A stretch of DNA of 63,675 nucleotides. Source: Williamsia limnetica. GTDB lineage: Bacteria; Actinomycetota; Actinomycetes; Mycobacteriales; Mycobacteriaceae. The notes below the pieces were generated by a model. It was not told where the DNA came from and made no database searches. It was given only the letters and a program-made list of their open reading frames with translations. Shown here in pieces: positions 15,937-24,122 of this stretch. The stretch is taken from NCBI RefSeq assembly GCF_003217475.1, contig NZ_QJSP01000026.1, positions 1 to 63,675 on the forward strand. Direction: 5' to 3'. The position numbers and the translations under genes are program-made. The stretch's first letter is position 1, and each line of letters begins with the position of its first letter.

Positions 15937-16681
15937 ATGATCCCTCGGACGACGACGCTCGTATGTCACCATTCGCTGATGATGTCAGGTATGCCAGAAC
16001 TGCAGACCACCTCTATGACACGAGAACGCACCGAAGGCGGAAAGGTCAGCACCGCTGACATTGACGGCGTGGACCTCGGTGCTCAACACGGAATGACGTT
16101 CGCGGTGGACGCCGACGTGATTGAGGGCGACATCATCAGTTACGAGTTGCCCAATGGGCGGATCAAGCGAGTGACACTCTCCGAGGTCGAGGTATTCAAA
16201 AGTCCTTTCCCTGACGGTGGCGACCTCGACCACACATCCGGAAAGTACAGACCGGCGCCGGACCTGCCCGCCACCCAACCACCGCAGATCGATATCCCAG
16301 GACTGCATCCTGCGATCTCGGCTGCAAGCGGGACCAAGTTCGCACAACATCACTACGGAGCCGCGATCTTCGAGGCGTTCAAAGCCGTCGAGTCCCGCGT
16401 TCAGAAATTGTCCGGTAGCAGCCTTATCGGGCGCGCCCTGATGGCCAAGGTCTTCAGCGAGCAGGCCCCGCAGATAGATGTCGCGGCGAACGGCACTGAC
16501 GAAGCGCAAAAAGCCGACCAGCGAGAGGGCTACAAGTTGCTTGTTCATGGGCGCATCGCAAGGTCTGCGCAATCCGCGAGGGCACGGCCCAGATTTTCCC
16601 GTGACCTCAGAGGAGGCACTCGAGCAGCTGGCGCTCGCGAGTCTTCTCATGCGAGCACTCGATCGGTCTGCGCAGCCCTGA
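15937..16681 (+). pseudogene. Hypoth_Ymh (TIGR02391-type) gene with single-base frameshift
   Basis: The first frame encodes a polar N-terminal domain and then HPAISAASGTKFAQHHYGAA followed by IFEAFKAVESRV, the start of the Ymh domain. At QREGYKLL the frame changes. The expected continuation, FMGASQGLRNPRGHGPDF followed by a helix EEALEQLALASLLMRALD, is in frame +1. Removing the G at 16543 restores an uninterrupted domain ending at 16681. The function of Ymh proteins is unknown; they often sit in defence or restriction loci. The frameshift may be a real inactivation or a sequencing error. It lies just before the ApeA-like gene. Confidence 0.75.
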
Positions 16682-16808
16682 TTGTCCAGCGTTTCCTCGG
16701 CGTGGCGCATAGTATGCAGACGGACTGGAGGTTCCGATCGCAACCGACACAGGTACGTGGTGGCTACCCGAAGCCTCCAGCGTTGCCATTCCCGGTGAAC
16801 TCGTAACC

Positions 16809-17966
16809 ATGAACCATGAGTTTCCTCGGTTAGAACTAGACGGCCACCTTCTCGACTGGCAGGACACGGCGGCCGTGATTTGGGGTGAAACGGGGCGGGG
16901 GCGGCGAGTAACCCTGCTTGGCTGCTTCCAGACCTCGTCTGACTCAATGACATCCCACGTGCACGTGCACGTCGCCTTGATCGGCGTTCATCTCGCATCG
17001 GCAGAGGAAAGAGCCTTTCGCCGCATAGACGTGGGACTGTCAGCCCTGACTGACTACGCGACGAGAGGACAAGTCAACGCCGCTTTGCCACAGGGGATCG
17101 CAAACCCGCTGTGTCCCGGGGAGCGGCTCAGTCTGGTCAACGATGACAGTGAGGGGGTGTACCTCCGTGTCGAATCCGGTGAGTCTCGGAGTTGGTCCGG
17201 GTTTGGTGACACTGTCCAGTTCGTCCAGGACCTTTTGACCTTGGTGGGTAACGCAGACTGTCGGAAGGACTTGCCAGTTCTCACAACTGAGAGCGGTACT
17301 CGCGTTGATGTCAAGATGAAAACCGAGCCGGTGATCCGGGATCACTGGTACCCAACTTTTCTGTTGAAGTTGGACGATCTGCCGACAGTGCTCCCAACCT
17401 GGTTGTGCCTGCGGGAGAAGTTAGAGCCCTCTGCGGCAGTGCTTTTCAGCGTCGACTATGGCGGTCCCGGGTATTATCAGAATAAGCTGTTCAACGTTGC
17501 ATCGGCCGCTGAAGGCTTCAGTAATGCCCTATTTCCCGACGCCACCGGCATTGCTCCGGACTCGTACGCACAACTCAGGCAGTATCTGAAGAAGCTGCCT
17601 GACAAAGATGCGCGGGACTGGGCATTCAGCATGATCAAACGAAACAAACCTGGGTTCACTGCCCGGATGCGTATGCTCCTCACCCTTCCAGACCCCGCGG
17701 CGGTCCGGGAGGTGATGGCGGACAAGGAGGATTTGTGGGCCAAATGGATAACGCAGGCACGCAACGCAATCAGTCACTCAAACTACGACGATATGAAGGA
17801 GATTCCCCCGGAAATCGGGCAAGCGCTGCTCTACGTCACGAAAACGTTGCTGCATCTCGTCATGCTTGCTGAACTCGACTATCTCTCCCCAAAACAGCAA
17901 CAAGGCGTTGCCGCGCTCACTCACACTGTGCGCCGAACTCCGTTCACCGAGTACCTACCCCCCTAG
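16809..17966 (+). CDS. ApeA-type HEPN protein, at least 385 residues
   Basis: The N-terminal region resembles the ApeA N-terminal domain (a FPRLELDGHL-like strand, then VTLLGCF). The C-terminal 90 residues form a HEPN domain with the RNase motif RNAISH (Rx4H, about residue 318). ApeA is an anti-phage protein; HEPN domains cut RNA. The homology extends upstream of the first ATG in the same frame: 16737-16808 encode TGTWWLPEASSVAIPGELV, the usual family beginning. There is no ATG, GTG or TTG after the stop at 16710-16712, but GGAGG lies 5 nt before an ATC at 16737. The real start is therefore uncertain. Confidence 0.75.
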   Translation: MNHEFPRLELDGHLLDWQDTAAVIWGETGRGRRVTLLGCFQTSSDSMTSHVHVHVALIGVHLASAEERAFRRIDVGLSALTDYATRGQVNAALPQGIANPLCPGERLSLVNDDSEGVYLRVESGESRSWSGFGDTVQFVQDLLTLVGNADCRKDLPVLTTESGTRVDVKMKTEPVIRDHWYPTFLLKLDDLPTVLPTWLCLREKLEPSAAVLFSVDYGGPGYYQNKLFNVASAAEGFSNALFPDATGIAPDSYAQLRQYLKKLPDKDARDWAFSMIKRNKPGFTARMRMLLTLPDPAAVREVMADKEDLWAKWITQARNAISHSNYDDMKEIPPEIGQALLYVTKTLLHLVMLAELDYLSPKQQQGVAALTHTVRRTPFTEYLPP

Positions 17967-18169
17967 CTACGGCACACGACGGTCACCGACACCCGCCTTT
18001 GTGCAGCTATCGGCGACCGACTCACCTCAACGGGCCTGCTTCGGACCGGTCACCTGAACCAAGTCAAGTCCTCACCCGGTCTTGGTTTGAGTTCGCACAG
18101 GCACAGTGCCCGGCGCGCGGTCATGTCAGGAATATGCGAACTTTACCGGCGGGTTCGTATCATCGATGT

Positions 18170-18967
18170 ATGAGTTCCGGGTACAGCAGCATCGGTGTCA
18201 GCGCAGACATGCGCATGGCCGCTGATCTGGCTGCCCGGGTCACCAATACGCCGGGCTTTCGGGCCGCGCAGCGCATGGTCGCTCAGACTGTGGCACCTCA
18301 GATGGCAGGAGTGGCCGCGCAGATCTCGCGGTCGATGTCCCCGAACATCACTGGCGTGATCGACACCACCCAGGGCCTCGGAAACGCGCACCGGATCCTC
18401 GCGCGGTCCTTCGAACCGATGAGACAGATGGAAAAGATTGCCGCGCGCTTTTCCCAGTCTGTCTCCCCGGACATACACGCTGGGATCATCCGGGCCCCGC
18501 GCCTGCTCGCCGCCCAGCGCACGATCGAGCTTGCGGTTGCGCCGAAAATGGCGCACGTGGCGGCGCGGCTCTCGCAGGCGATGCCCCCGACGGTGAGTCG
18601 GCTCTGGAAAACGATCGAACCGCACCGATCCTGGATTCCTGGCACCAGTGTCGGATTCGGCACGGTCCTTGACAAGGCCTCGCGCGCGGGTGCCTCGATA
18701 TCGCGGTGGCTCCAGCGCCTACGGGGCCGCCCAAAACCATCGATGAACGGTCCGCCACAACTAGCCGATGGTGTCCGCAGGTTCGCGGACCGCGTCCGGC
18801 GGCTCAAAGAGGCTGTGGGCATCCGACATCGGGTTTCCCGACGGGAGAGGGCGTGTTCCCCTCCTGGGCACAGTGTTGCCGCCCGTCCTCAGCTGACCCG
18901 TGGCCCCAACCGCAGGTTGATCACCTACTTCGATCAACCTGCGGGAACATCTCTGCGCGCCGCCTAG
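18170..18967 (+). CDS. Hypothetical repeat-containing protein, 265 residues
   Basis: I chose the ATG at 18170 (MSSGYSSIGV); upstream in-frame codons look non-coding. Residues about 20-150 contain three loose repeats with the pattern (A)PxMAxVAA(Q/R)(I/L)S(R/Q)xMxP, one from VAPQMAGVAA and one from VAPKMAHVAA. The remainder is basic (WLQRLRGRPK, VRRFADRVRRLKEA). No known family. A 13-bp inverted repeat falls inside the last 20 codons. It appears to head a three-gene group with the small membrane protein and the helix-turn-helix protein that follow. Confidence 0.6.
   Translation: MSSGYSSIGVSADMRMAADLAARVTNTPGFRAAQRMVAQTVAPQMAGVAAQISRSMSPNITGVIDTTQGLGNAHRILARSFEPMRQMEKIAARFSQSVSPDIHAGIIRAPRLLAAQRTIELAVAPKMAHVAARLSQAMPPTVSRLWKTIEPHRSWIPGTSVGFGTVLDKASRAGASISRWLQRLRGRPKPSMNGPPQLADGVRRFADRVRRLKEAVGIRHRVSRRERACSPPGHSVAARPQLTRGPNRRLITYFDQPAGTSLRAA
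18910..18944. repeat. 13-bp inverted repeat within a gene end
   Basis: CCGCAGGTTGATC (18910-18922) pairs with GATCAACCTGCGG (18932-18944) with a 9-nt loop. It may be an attenuator before the small genes, or a sign that the true end of the upstream gene is earlier. Confidence 0.55.
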
Positions 18968-19009
18968 ACCGCGCTCGCTCGGTGTCCCGCCCTACGCGAG
19001 GACATCCTT

Positions 19010-19186
19010 GTGGATACCTTGCTTCTACTGGCATTTATCGTGCCAATCACTCTGTCGCTCTTGACCGTGCTCGTCGTGTTCGTCTCCCTGTGGGGAGCTC
19101 CTGAGCGCAGTCGCACGGCGCGGTCGATGTTCAGCGAGTTACTCGATGCCCTGTGCCGGATTGTCAACGGTCGGGGTGGACAGTGA
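19010..19186 (+). CDS. Small single-span membrane protein, 58 residues
   Basis: GTG start at 19010. The first 28 residues are strongly hydrophobic (LLLLAFIVPITLSLLTVLVV) and should span the membrane, followed by a basic cytoplasmic tail with RSRTARS. The stop overlaps the next GTG start as GTGA, which supports it as a real, coupled gene despite its small size. Function unknown. It may act with the 265-residue repeat protein upstream. Confidence 0.6.
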   Translation: MDTLLLLAFIVPITLSLLTVLVVFVSLWGAPERSRTARSMFSELLDALCRIVNGRGGQ

Positions 19187-19392
19187 GCGGGAGTCGGCCG
19201 GTCGGCCGTCCCCCGCTGTGCCCGCCGGACACCGCACGACTCGTCTCGCGGCTCATCGCAGACGGACACTCCAACCGGGAGATCAGCGACTACCTGAACA
19301 CGCATGGCATTCCAACCCCGGAGCAACGGGGCGCGTGGAAGCCGATCAACGTGTGGCACCTTCGCGCGCGAAAGCACCTGCAGACGGTGTAG
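19183..19392 (+). CDS. Helix-turn-helix protein, recombinase-tail-like, 69 residues
   Basis: Residues from about 17 read TARLVSRLIADGHSNREISDYLN then THGIPTPEQRGAWKPINVWHL. This is the pattern of the recombinase/resolvase C-terminal HTH, in which an ISxxLNxxGIPTPxG segment is followed by WxxxxVxxIL. No catalytic domain is present, so it probably binds DNA as a regulator. GTG 19183 is the coupled start. It ends 56 bp before the convergent end of the transfer operon. Confidence 0.6.
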   Translation: MSGSRPVGRPPLCPPDTARLVSRLIADGHSNREISDYLNTHGIPTPEQRGAWKPINVWHLRARKHLQTV

Positions 19393-19447
19393 TCGTTACG
19401 ACGTTGCTTCACTGGTGTATTCGGCGTGCGGGGTGGGCACCACGTCT

Positions 19448-19756
19448 TCAGCCGGCGAGGTGATGTTCAACGGTGGCGCGGATGAGACCGTGATACTCGG
19501 GCGCGGCCATCAGGGCTGCTACTGCCGCCTCGACGTCGGGACCGCCGATCACTACGAACACGTGCCGGGATCTGCCGATGGTTCCAATGGCAACCTCGAC
19601 GGTGACGTCGACGACGCCTTCGATGAGCAGGCCGGTCGTGATGGCCTCAGAAAGATCTTTGGATCTCGGTATGGGGCCCGGGATCGGGATGCCGCGCACG
19701 ATCGCCACCGCCAGTTCTTGGCGGCGGCGATCGTGGTTGGTCATGGTGATGGTCAC
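19448..19756 (-). CDS. Small hypothetical protein at end of transfer operon, 102 residues
   Basis: A mixed alpha/beta protein with a basic N-terminus (TNHDRRRQELAVAIV) and a beta-rich middle (VVDVTVEVAIGTIGRSRHVFVVI). An internal ATG at codon 6 is an alternative start. It overlaps the stop of the 312-residue gene by 4 bp. No family recognised. It is the last gene of the long minus-strand conjugation operon. Confidence 0.65.
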   Translation of the reverse strand: MTITMTNHDRRRQELAVAIVRGIPIPGPIPRSKDLSEAITTGLLIEGVVDVTVEVAIGTIGRSRHVFVVIGGPDVEAAVAALMAAPEYHGLIRATVEHHLAG

Positions 19757-20691
19757 CTGCCGTGGCCGCGTTCGCGGGCCGGTGCGGTCCGTGACGGTGC
19801 GGCTTTGGCTGATTTGGACGCCGGAGTGGCGGCCGCTTGGCGGGGGTGAGTGGGATGGTCACGCGCGGCCATCGCGGCCGCTTTGCCGGCGCCGGTGTGC
19901 CCGCGTGCGTCGGCGGCCTGGGTGGAACGCGAGGCGGTGGTGTCGACGACCGTCCCGTCGACGACGATCGTGCTTGCCCGATGCTGGGCGGCGAGGTGGT
20001 CCCCGCGTGCCCCGAGATCTCGTGCCTGCGCGGCGCTGCGGTCGGCGTCGCGGTCGGCCGCCCCCGCTTGTCCGAGGAGCTGCTGCACCTGCCGGCCGTC
20101 GCGGTCGGCTGCGGTGCGTTCTGCTGGGGTGCCCGTGGGGTCGTGGCCACGCTGTGCCCAGTGCGCGGCGCGGGCGGTCTCGATCATCTCCGCGCCGGCC
20201 TCAGGTGGTGCCGACAGAAGCTCGTTCAGGTCGATGCCGTACTCCTGCAACTGCTCAGCGATATTGGCACGCACTGCCTCCGCCGTCTCCGAGCGGCCCG
20301 CCCACTTGTCGGCCGCGGCGTACACGTCGAGGACCTCGGCGCCGGTCGCGCGGGTGACCCATTCCTTATCGGCGGTGGGCTCCCCGATCCGGCGCGGATC
20401 AATGCCCTGCTCACGCAGGATCTGATCATTGATCACCTCATAGTCGGCGCTGCGCCACATTTCCCCGTCGTCGCGATAGAGCGCGAGCTCCTTACGCACC
20501 TCGCGGTCGACCTCCTGGTGTTCATCGGCGCTGCGCTCATCGCTGCTCTTCTCGGCAGGAGTGCGTCCGGCCTGGCGGGCCCGGCGCCGGAAGTACGCTT
20601 CGAGCAGCGAGGCACTGGCACCGATCGCGGCCGCCAACGACCGCTCCATCGCCCCAACCAGTTCCCGTTCTTCCTGTTCGTGCTCTTCCAT
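19753..20691 (-). CDS. Putative T4SS substrate or adaptor with shared C-terminal tail, 312 residues
   Basis: Not a named family. Residues 1-110 are helical and highly charged, with YFRRRARQAGR and a long Glu-rich stretch. The middle has two further helical blocks. The C-terminus carries AARDHPTHPRQAA and a basic Ala/Ser/Pro tail ending RERGHGR. RDHPTHPR occurs identically in the Fic protein's tail, encoded with different codons, so the identity is at protein level. The gene lies beside the DUF4913 and coupling-protein genes. The likeliest reading is a protein recognised by the coupling protein, either exported or acting as a substrate adaptor. Confidence 0.7.
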   Translation of the reverse strand: MEEHEQEERELVGAMERSLAAAIGASASLLEAYFRRRARQAGRTPAEKSSDERSADEHQEVDREVRKELALYRDDGEMWRSADYEVINDQILREQGIDPRRIGEPTADKEWVTRATGAEVLDVYAAADKWAGRSETAEAVRANIAEQLQEYGIDLNELLSAPPEAGAEMIETARAAHWAQRGHDPTGTPAERTAADRDGRQVQQLLGQAGAADRDADRSAAQARDLGARGDHLAAQHRASTIVVDGTVVDTTASRSTQAADARGHTGAGKAAAMAARDHPTHPRQAAATPASKSAKAAPSRTAPARERGHGR

Positions 20692-21212
20692 CAGTTATTC
20701 CCTTCTTGGAGTTGACCACTCATGATCTGCCGGAGCAACGCGTCGTCCATCGGCTCGACGGGCAGCATCTGGCACACCGGCTCGTGGCGGCCGAGTTCGG
20801 CCGAGCAGCCGTCGAACGGGCCGTCCGGGTCGAACAGCGCGGCCATCGCCGGGCCGGCGTGATCGCGCCACCACACACTCATCCCGGTCCCGGGATCGAG
20901 GCGCAGTTGCTCATAGGCCCGCCACAACGCCTCGAAGCGGCTGACCGCTTCGCCGTGCAGCCACCATTTCGCGCACCATCGGAACTGCGGTTTGGAGGTG
21001 TCGCGGGCGAAGATGAAGATCAGATGGGTGTCGACGAAGTCGTACACCGAGGAGAACTCGGGAACCGGAGGATCATCAGACCCTTCCGCGCCGCTCTCTG
21101 TCTCGGCACCACGTTCTTGCCGACCAGTGGGCGGCGGTGGTGCATCGGCAGCGGGTCGCGGCTCTGCGGGCAGCTCGTCCATCTCATCGAACAGGTCATC
21201 GGGAGTGCTCAT
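20691..21212 (-). CDS. DUF4913 protein, 173 residues
   Basis: After an acidic, Pro-rich N-terminal 55 residues, the C-terminal part matches DUF4913: FRWCAKWWLHGEAVSRFEAL (a Trp-rich helix), LRLDPGTGMSVWWRDHAGPA and a final DGPFDGC. DUF4913 proteins are typical of actinobacterial conjugative plasmids and are regularly found near the coupling protein; their role is unknown. ATG 21212 was chosen because it overlaps the coupling-protein stop; the longer frame from 21461 is a shadow inside that gene. Confidence 0.82.
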   Translation of the reverse strand: MSTPDDLFDEMDELPAEPRPAADAPPPPTGRQERGAETESGAEGSDDPPVPEFSSVYDFVDTHLIFIFARDTSKPQFRWCAKWWLHGEAVSRFEALWRAYEQLRLDPGTGMSVWWRDHAGPAMAALFDPDGPFDGCSAELGRHEPVCQMLPVEPMDDALLRQIMSGQLQEGNN

Positions 21213-23098
21213 CGCGGGAGTGTTCCTTTCGTCAGCGTGGGCGCAGCTGCGGACGGCTGGGCGATGTCGCCGCTGCTGTGGGTCAGCAGTCCCCTGAACC
21301 GGCCGCCGCCCAGGACATCGGGCTTTGCGGTGCGCGGCGGGGCGTAGCGGGCCAGGGACTCTTTGATGAGCCCGGCGTAGGGGGTGTCCATCCAGGGAAT
21401 GGTTTTGGCGATGGTGGCCGGGTTGCCGGCGGAGAACACCAGCGCCCGACCGCGTGGCCACGACGCCAAGTCGGAGATGTTGAACAGCCGTTCTCGGCTG
21501 ATCTGGGTGCTGGTGGAGTTGCTGCCTTTGGACCGCGACACGCTGGTTGATTCGCGGTCGTAGTCCCCCACCAGCTTGGACAGGAACTCCAGGAAGCTGT
21601 CGTCGCTGACGTTGCCGCCATAGACGCGGACGTTCGCAGCGCTCCAGAGCATGCTCATCCCGTCTTTGCCCCAGACCTCAACCCCCTGGGCCCAGCTCTG
21701 CAGCACCGTCATGATGTTGATGCCGCGAGAGCCGTAGTGCGAGTACAGAGCTGGCAGTCGTTGCCAGCGGACCACGTTGGCGGCCTCGTCGAGGGCGCAG
21801 AGCATCGGGGTCGGCAAACGCCCGCCAGGGGATGCGGTGGCGATCTCTTCGGCGGCCTCACACGCAGCAACAGTCAGTGCAGCAATCAAGGGACCGGTCG
21901 ACCCGACCCCCTCCTTGGACAGGCAGTACAGGGTCTCGCTGCCCCGGACGAACTGGTGCAGATCCAAGTGCGGGCGGGTATCGCCGGGGCTGGTGGTGAT
22001 CCACTGCTTGACACGGCTCGAGCGCAGACACGCCGCCATCTTCAAGGCGGTGCCGAAAATGCCGTCCTGCTGTTTGGCGGCCAGGCGCAATCGGGCCTGC
22101 AACGACCCAGCTACATACGGGTACGTCGGCCGCAGAATCTGTACGGCTTCCTCGCAGCGATCGCGGCGAGTCAACCGCTCATAAACTACGGTGATCTGCT
22201 CCCCCGCCAGTGCCGAGGCCAACAGCAGGTTGGCCAGTAGATCCTGGCCTTCGGGATCGAAGTACGGATCCTTCTTCACAGCCTGCCCGTCGCCGCCGCT
22301 GGCGAACTGTTCGGCCAGGGAGGCTGCGCGCTCTTCAGCGTCGGGACCATCGGTGGCCGCCGGGTCATGCCGCGATCGGGGGTCAAGGATGTACGACAAA
22401 GGATTCCAGTAGAAGGTTGCTGGTTGCTGCGCGACCTGTTGGGGGTCGAACACCCACACCGCTCGGCCCATGTGCTCGCGGACATAGCGGGTGTGATCGA
22501 GGTTGCCGCGCTTGTTCTCTGTTGCCAGCACCGCCCCGGGGGCTTCGCAGATCGCGCGAATGATCCGCGACGTCGATTTGCCCATGCGGGGGCCCCAGAT
22601 GTCGACGTGCATGTCCTCGAACGAGCCGAACAGCCGTACCGACCCCCGCAGGGTCCCCCCGATCGGCACACCCGGTGAGCAGTGGGAGTTCTCCGGTCCG
22701 GTCGGCATGATCACGCCCAGCTCGTCGGCCTTGATCTGCACGGCCCGCCCGGTGAGGGTCTCGATGTCTTTACCCCGCCCCAAATATTGTGCGGCGGCGT
22801 CGACCCGTTTGAATTGACCGCGCCGCACATACCACCAGCGGGTCATCGCGACCGCTACGGCCGCGATGACGAGGGCGATCGCCACGGCCCACACGGTCGC
22901 TGTGGTCGACCAGAGGACCTGACCGCGGGCGAGCTCCCCTGCGGCGGTGATCGGGTTGGCCGGTACCGTCTGTCCGCCGGCCAGGTGCAGCGCCGCCCAG
23001 CCGGTTCCCACGATCGTGGCCCCGATCCCCAGGCAACCGAAGATCCATGGTGCCTCAGAGGATTTCGGAGTCCGGATCTGTCCGGGAGTTGTAGGCAT
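21209..23098 (-). CDS. VirD4/TraG-type coupling ATPase, 629 residues
   Basis: The type IV coupling protein links the relaxosome to the secretion channel and drives DNA export. Two N-terminal membrane helices (about 18-40 and 67-86) are followed by a FGSFEDMHVDIWGP strand and the Walker A GPRMGKST (169-176). Walker B is PMLCALDEAANV (about 430-442), and a SWAQGVEVWG motif follows. Length and order are typical of actinobacterial TraG-like proteins. It overlaps the DUF4913 gene by 4 bp and is preceded by a 55-residue ORF that mimics its Walker A region. Confidence 0.92.
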   Translation of the reverse strand: MPTTPGQIRTPKSSEAPWIFGCLGIGATIVGTGWAALHLAGGQTVPANPITAAGELARGQVLWSTTATVWAVAIALVIAAVAVAMTRWWYVRRGQFKRVDAAAQYLGRGKDIETLTGRAVQIKADELGVIMPTGPENSHCSPGVPIGGTLRGSVRLFGSFEDMHVDIWGPRMGKSTSRIIRAICEAPGAVLATENKRGNLDHTRYVREHMGRAVWVFDPQQVAQQPATFYWNPLSYILDPRSRHDPAATDGPDAEERAASLAEQFASGGDGQAVKKDPYFDPEGQDLLANLLLASALAGEQITVVYERLTRRDRCEEAVQILRPTYPYVAGSLQARLRLAAKQQDGIFGTALKMAACLRSSRVKQWITTSPGDTRPHLDLHQFVRGSETLYCLSKEGVGSTGPLIAALTVAACEAAEEIATASPGGRLPTPMLCALDEAANVVRWQRLPALYSHYGSRGINIMTVLQSWAQGVEVWGKDGMSMLWSAANVRVYGGNVSDDSFLEFLSKLVGDYDRESTSVSRSKGSNSTSTQISRERLFNISDLASWPRGRALVFSAGNPATIAKTIPWMDTPYAGLIKESLARYAPPRTAKPDVLGGGRFRGLLTHSSGDIAQPSAAAPTLTKGTLPR

Positions 23099-23101
23099 CT
23101 G

Positions 23102-23269
23102 CTACCCCTTCCAGCCAGCGGGCCGGGGCTTGCACCGGCGAGGCCCCCAGATATCGACGGTCGTGTCCTGCGACGAACCGAACACGGCGCGGCCATCGGG
23201 CGTAGACCCGAACCGCGCGGAATCGGGCGCAGGGCCGTCGTCGTCTGGGGCTGTGGGGTGATCATTCAT
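23102..23269 (-). CDS. 55-residue ORF resembling the coupling-protein Walker A region
   Basis: ATG 23269 to TAG 23102, too short for usual gene callers. The C-terminal half FGSSQDTTVDIWGPRRCK aligns with FGSFEDMHVDIWGPRMGK of the adjacent coupling protein, but the Walker GKST is lost. It is probably a relic of partial duplication, or a small regulatory mimic. It ends 3 bp before the coupling-protein start, so it would be translated from the same message. Confidence 0.45.
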   Translation of the reverse strand: MNDHPTAPDDDGPAPDSARFGSTPDGRAVFGSSQDTTVDIWGPRRCKPRPAGWKG

Positions 23270-23342
23270 CGGGTGCGTCCTTCGTTAGGGTCGTGCGAAA
23301 TAGCTGATGAGCAAACTTGATTGCGGGCTGTGCTTGCGGGGG

Positions 23343-24122
23343 TCAGTTGTTGAGATGCCATATGCGGCCCACATCCTCGACACAGTGGTGCAGGTAGGCC
23401 GGTTCCACCAGCACAGTGCTGTCGGTATCGACCCACAAGCACACGTCCAGGGCGGCCTGGGGGTCGGTGCTGCGGGCGAGGGCGAACGCTTCGACAATCG
23501 ATGTCCACGAGGCGCCGTGGAGGTCATCGGTGACGCCGGGGTCGACGTCGAGGCCGTCAGGGTGCGCCGCGATCAGCGCGGGCCAGTCAATGGGGGCGTC
23601 GGTGCGCCCCCAGTTGGGCCACGGACCTTCGGGGGCCGAGAAAACGACACCGGCGAGCGCGGTGTGCATCCACTGCGGCACAGGGGCGTCGGCGGCCAGG
23701 GTGTAGGTGTCGCCGTGGCCACATCCGCGCCCTGCCGAGGACAGCACGGCCAGGCCGTTCTCACGCAGAGCGTCCGCGCGGGCCAGCCCGTTGTCGTTGA
23801 ATAGCGACCGTTGTTCCTGGTACTCGTAGGTGTCAGCGCGTTGGCGCGCCGCGGCGCACTGGTCGCAGGCATCGCACCCGGTGGCATGAAGGACGTTCCC
23901 GATCGATGTCTGGTAGACATCGCCGCCGGCAACGTGTGCACCGCGCAACGCAATACACCCGGTGTCGGTCGCCACGCCGGACACCACGATCGACGTCTGG
24001 GTGTCGGCGGTATGGGACACCGAGTCGTGGCCGAACACCACACGGTCGCCGGCAGCGAAATGGCCGGGGTCGACGATTCCGGGGTGAGGTGGGTTGAGCG
24101 TAGGCGCGCTGTCGTTAGTCAT
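23343..24122 (-). CDS. Hypothetical protein, 259 residues
   Basis: The N-terminal half is beta-rich (GDRVVFGHDSVSHTADTQTSIVV) with a Cys cluster TGCDACDQC (about residues 80-88) that could bind a metal. The C-terminal half contains FSAPEGPWPNWGRTDAPIDW and a run of helices. No membrane segment. The start at 24122 overlaps the end of the next upstream gene. It is unlike any family I know and is conserved by position only within the transfer operon. Confidence 0.7.
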   Translation of the reverse strand: MTNDSAPTLNPPHPGIVDPGHFAAGDRVVFGHDSVSHTADTQTSIVVSGVATDTGCIALRGAHVAGGDVYQTSIGNVLHATGCDACDQCAAARQRADTYEYQEQRSLFNDNGLARADALRENGLAVLSSAGRGCGHGDTYTLAADAPVPQWMHTALAGVVFSAPEGPWPNWGRTDAPIDWPALIAAHPDGLDVDPGVTDDLHGASWTSIVEAFALARSTDPQAALDVCLWVDTDSTVLVEPAYLHHCVEDVGRIWHLNN

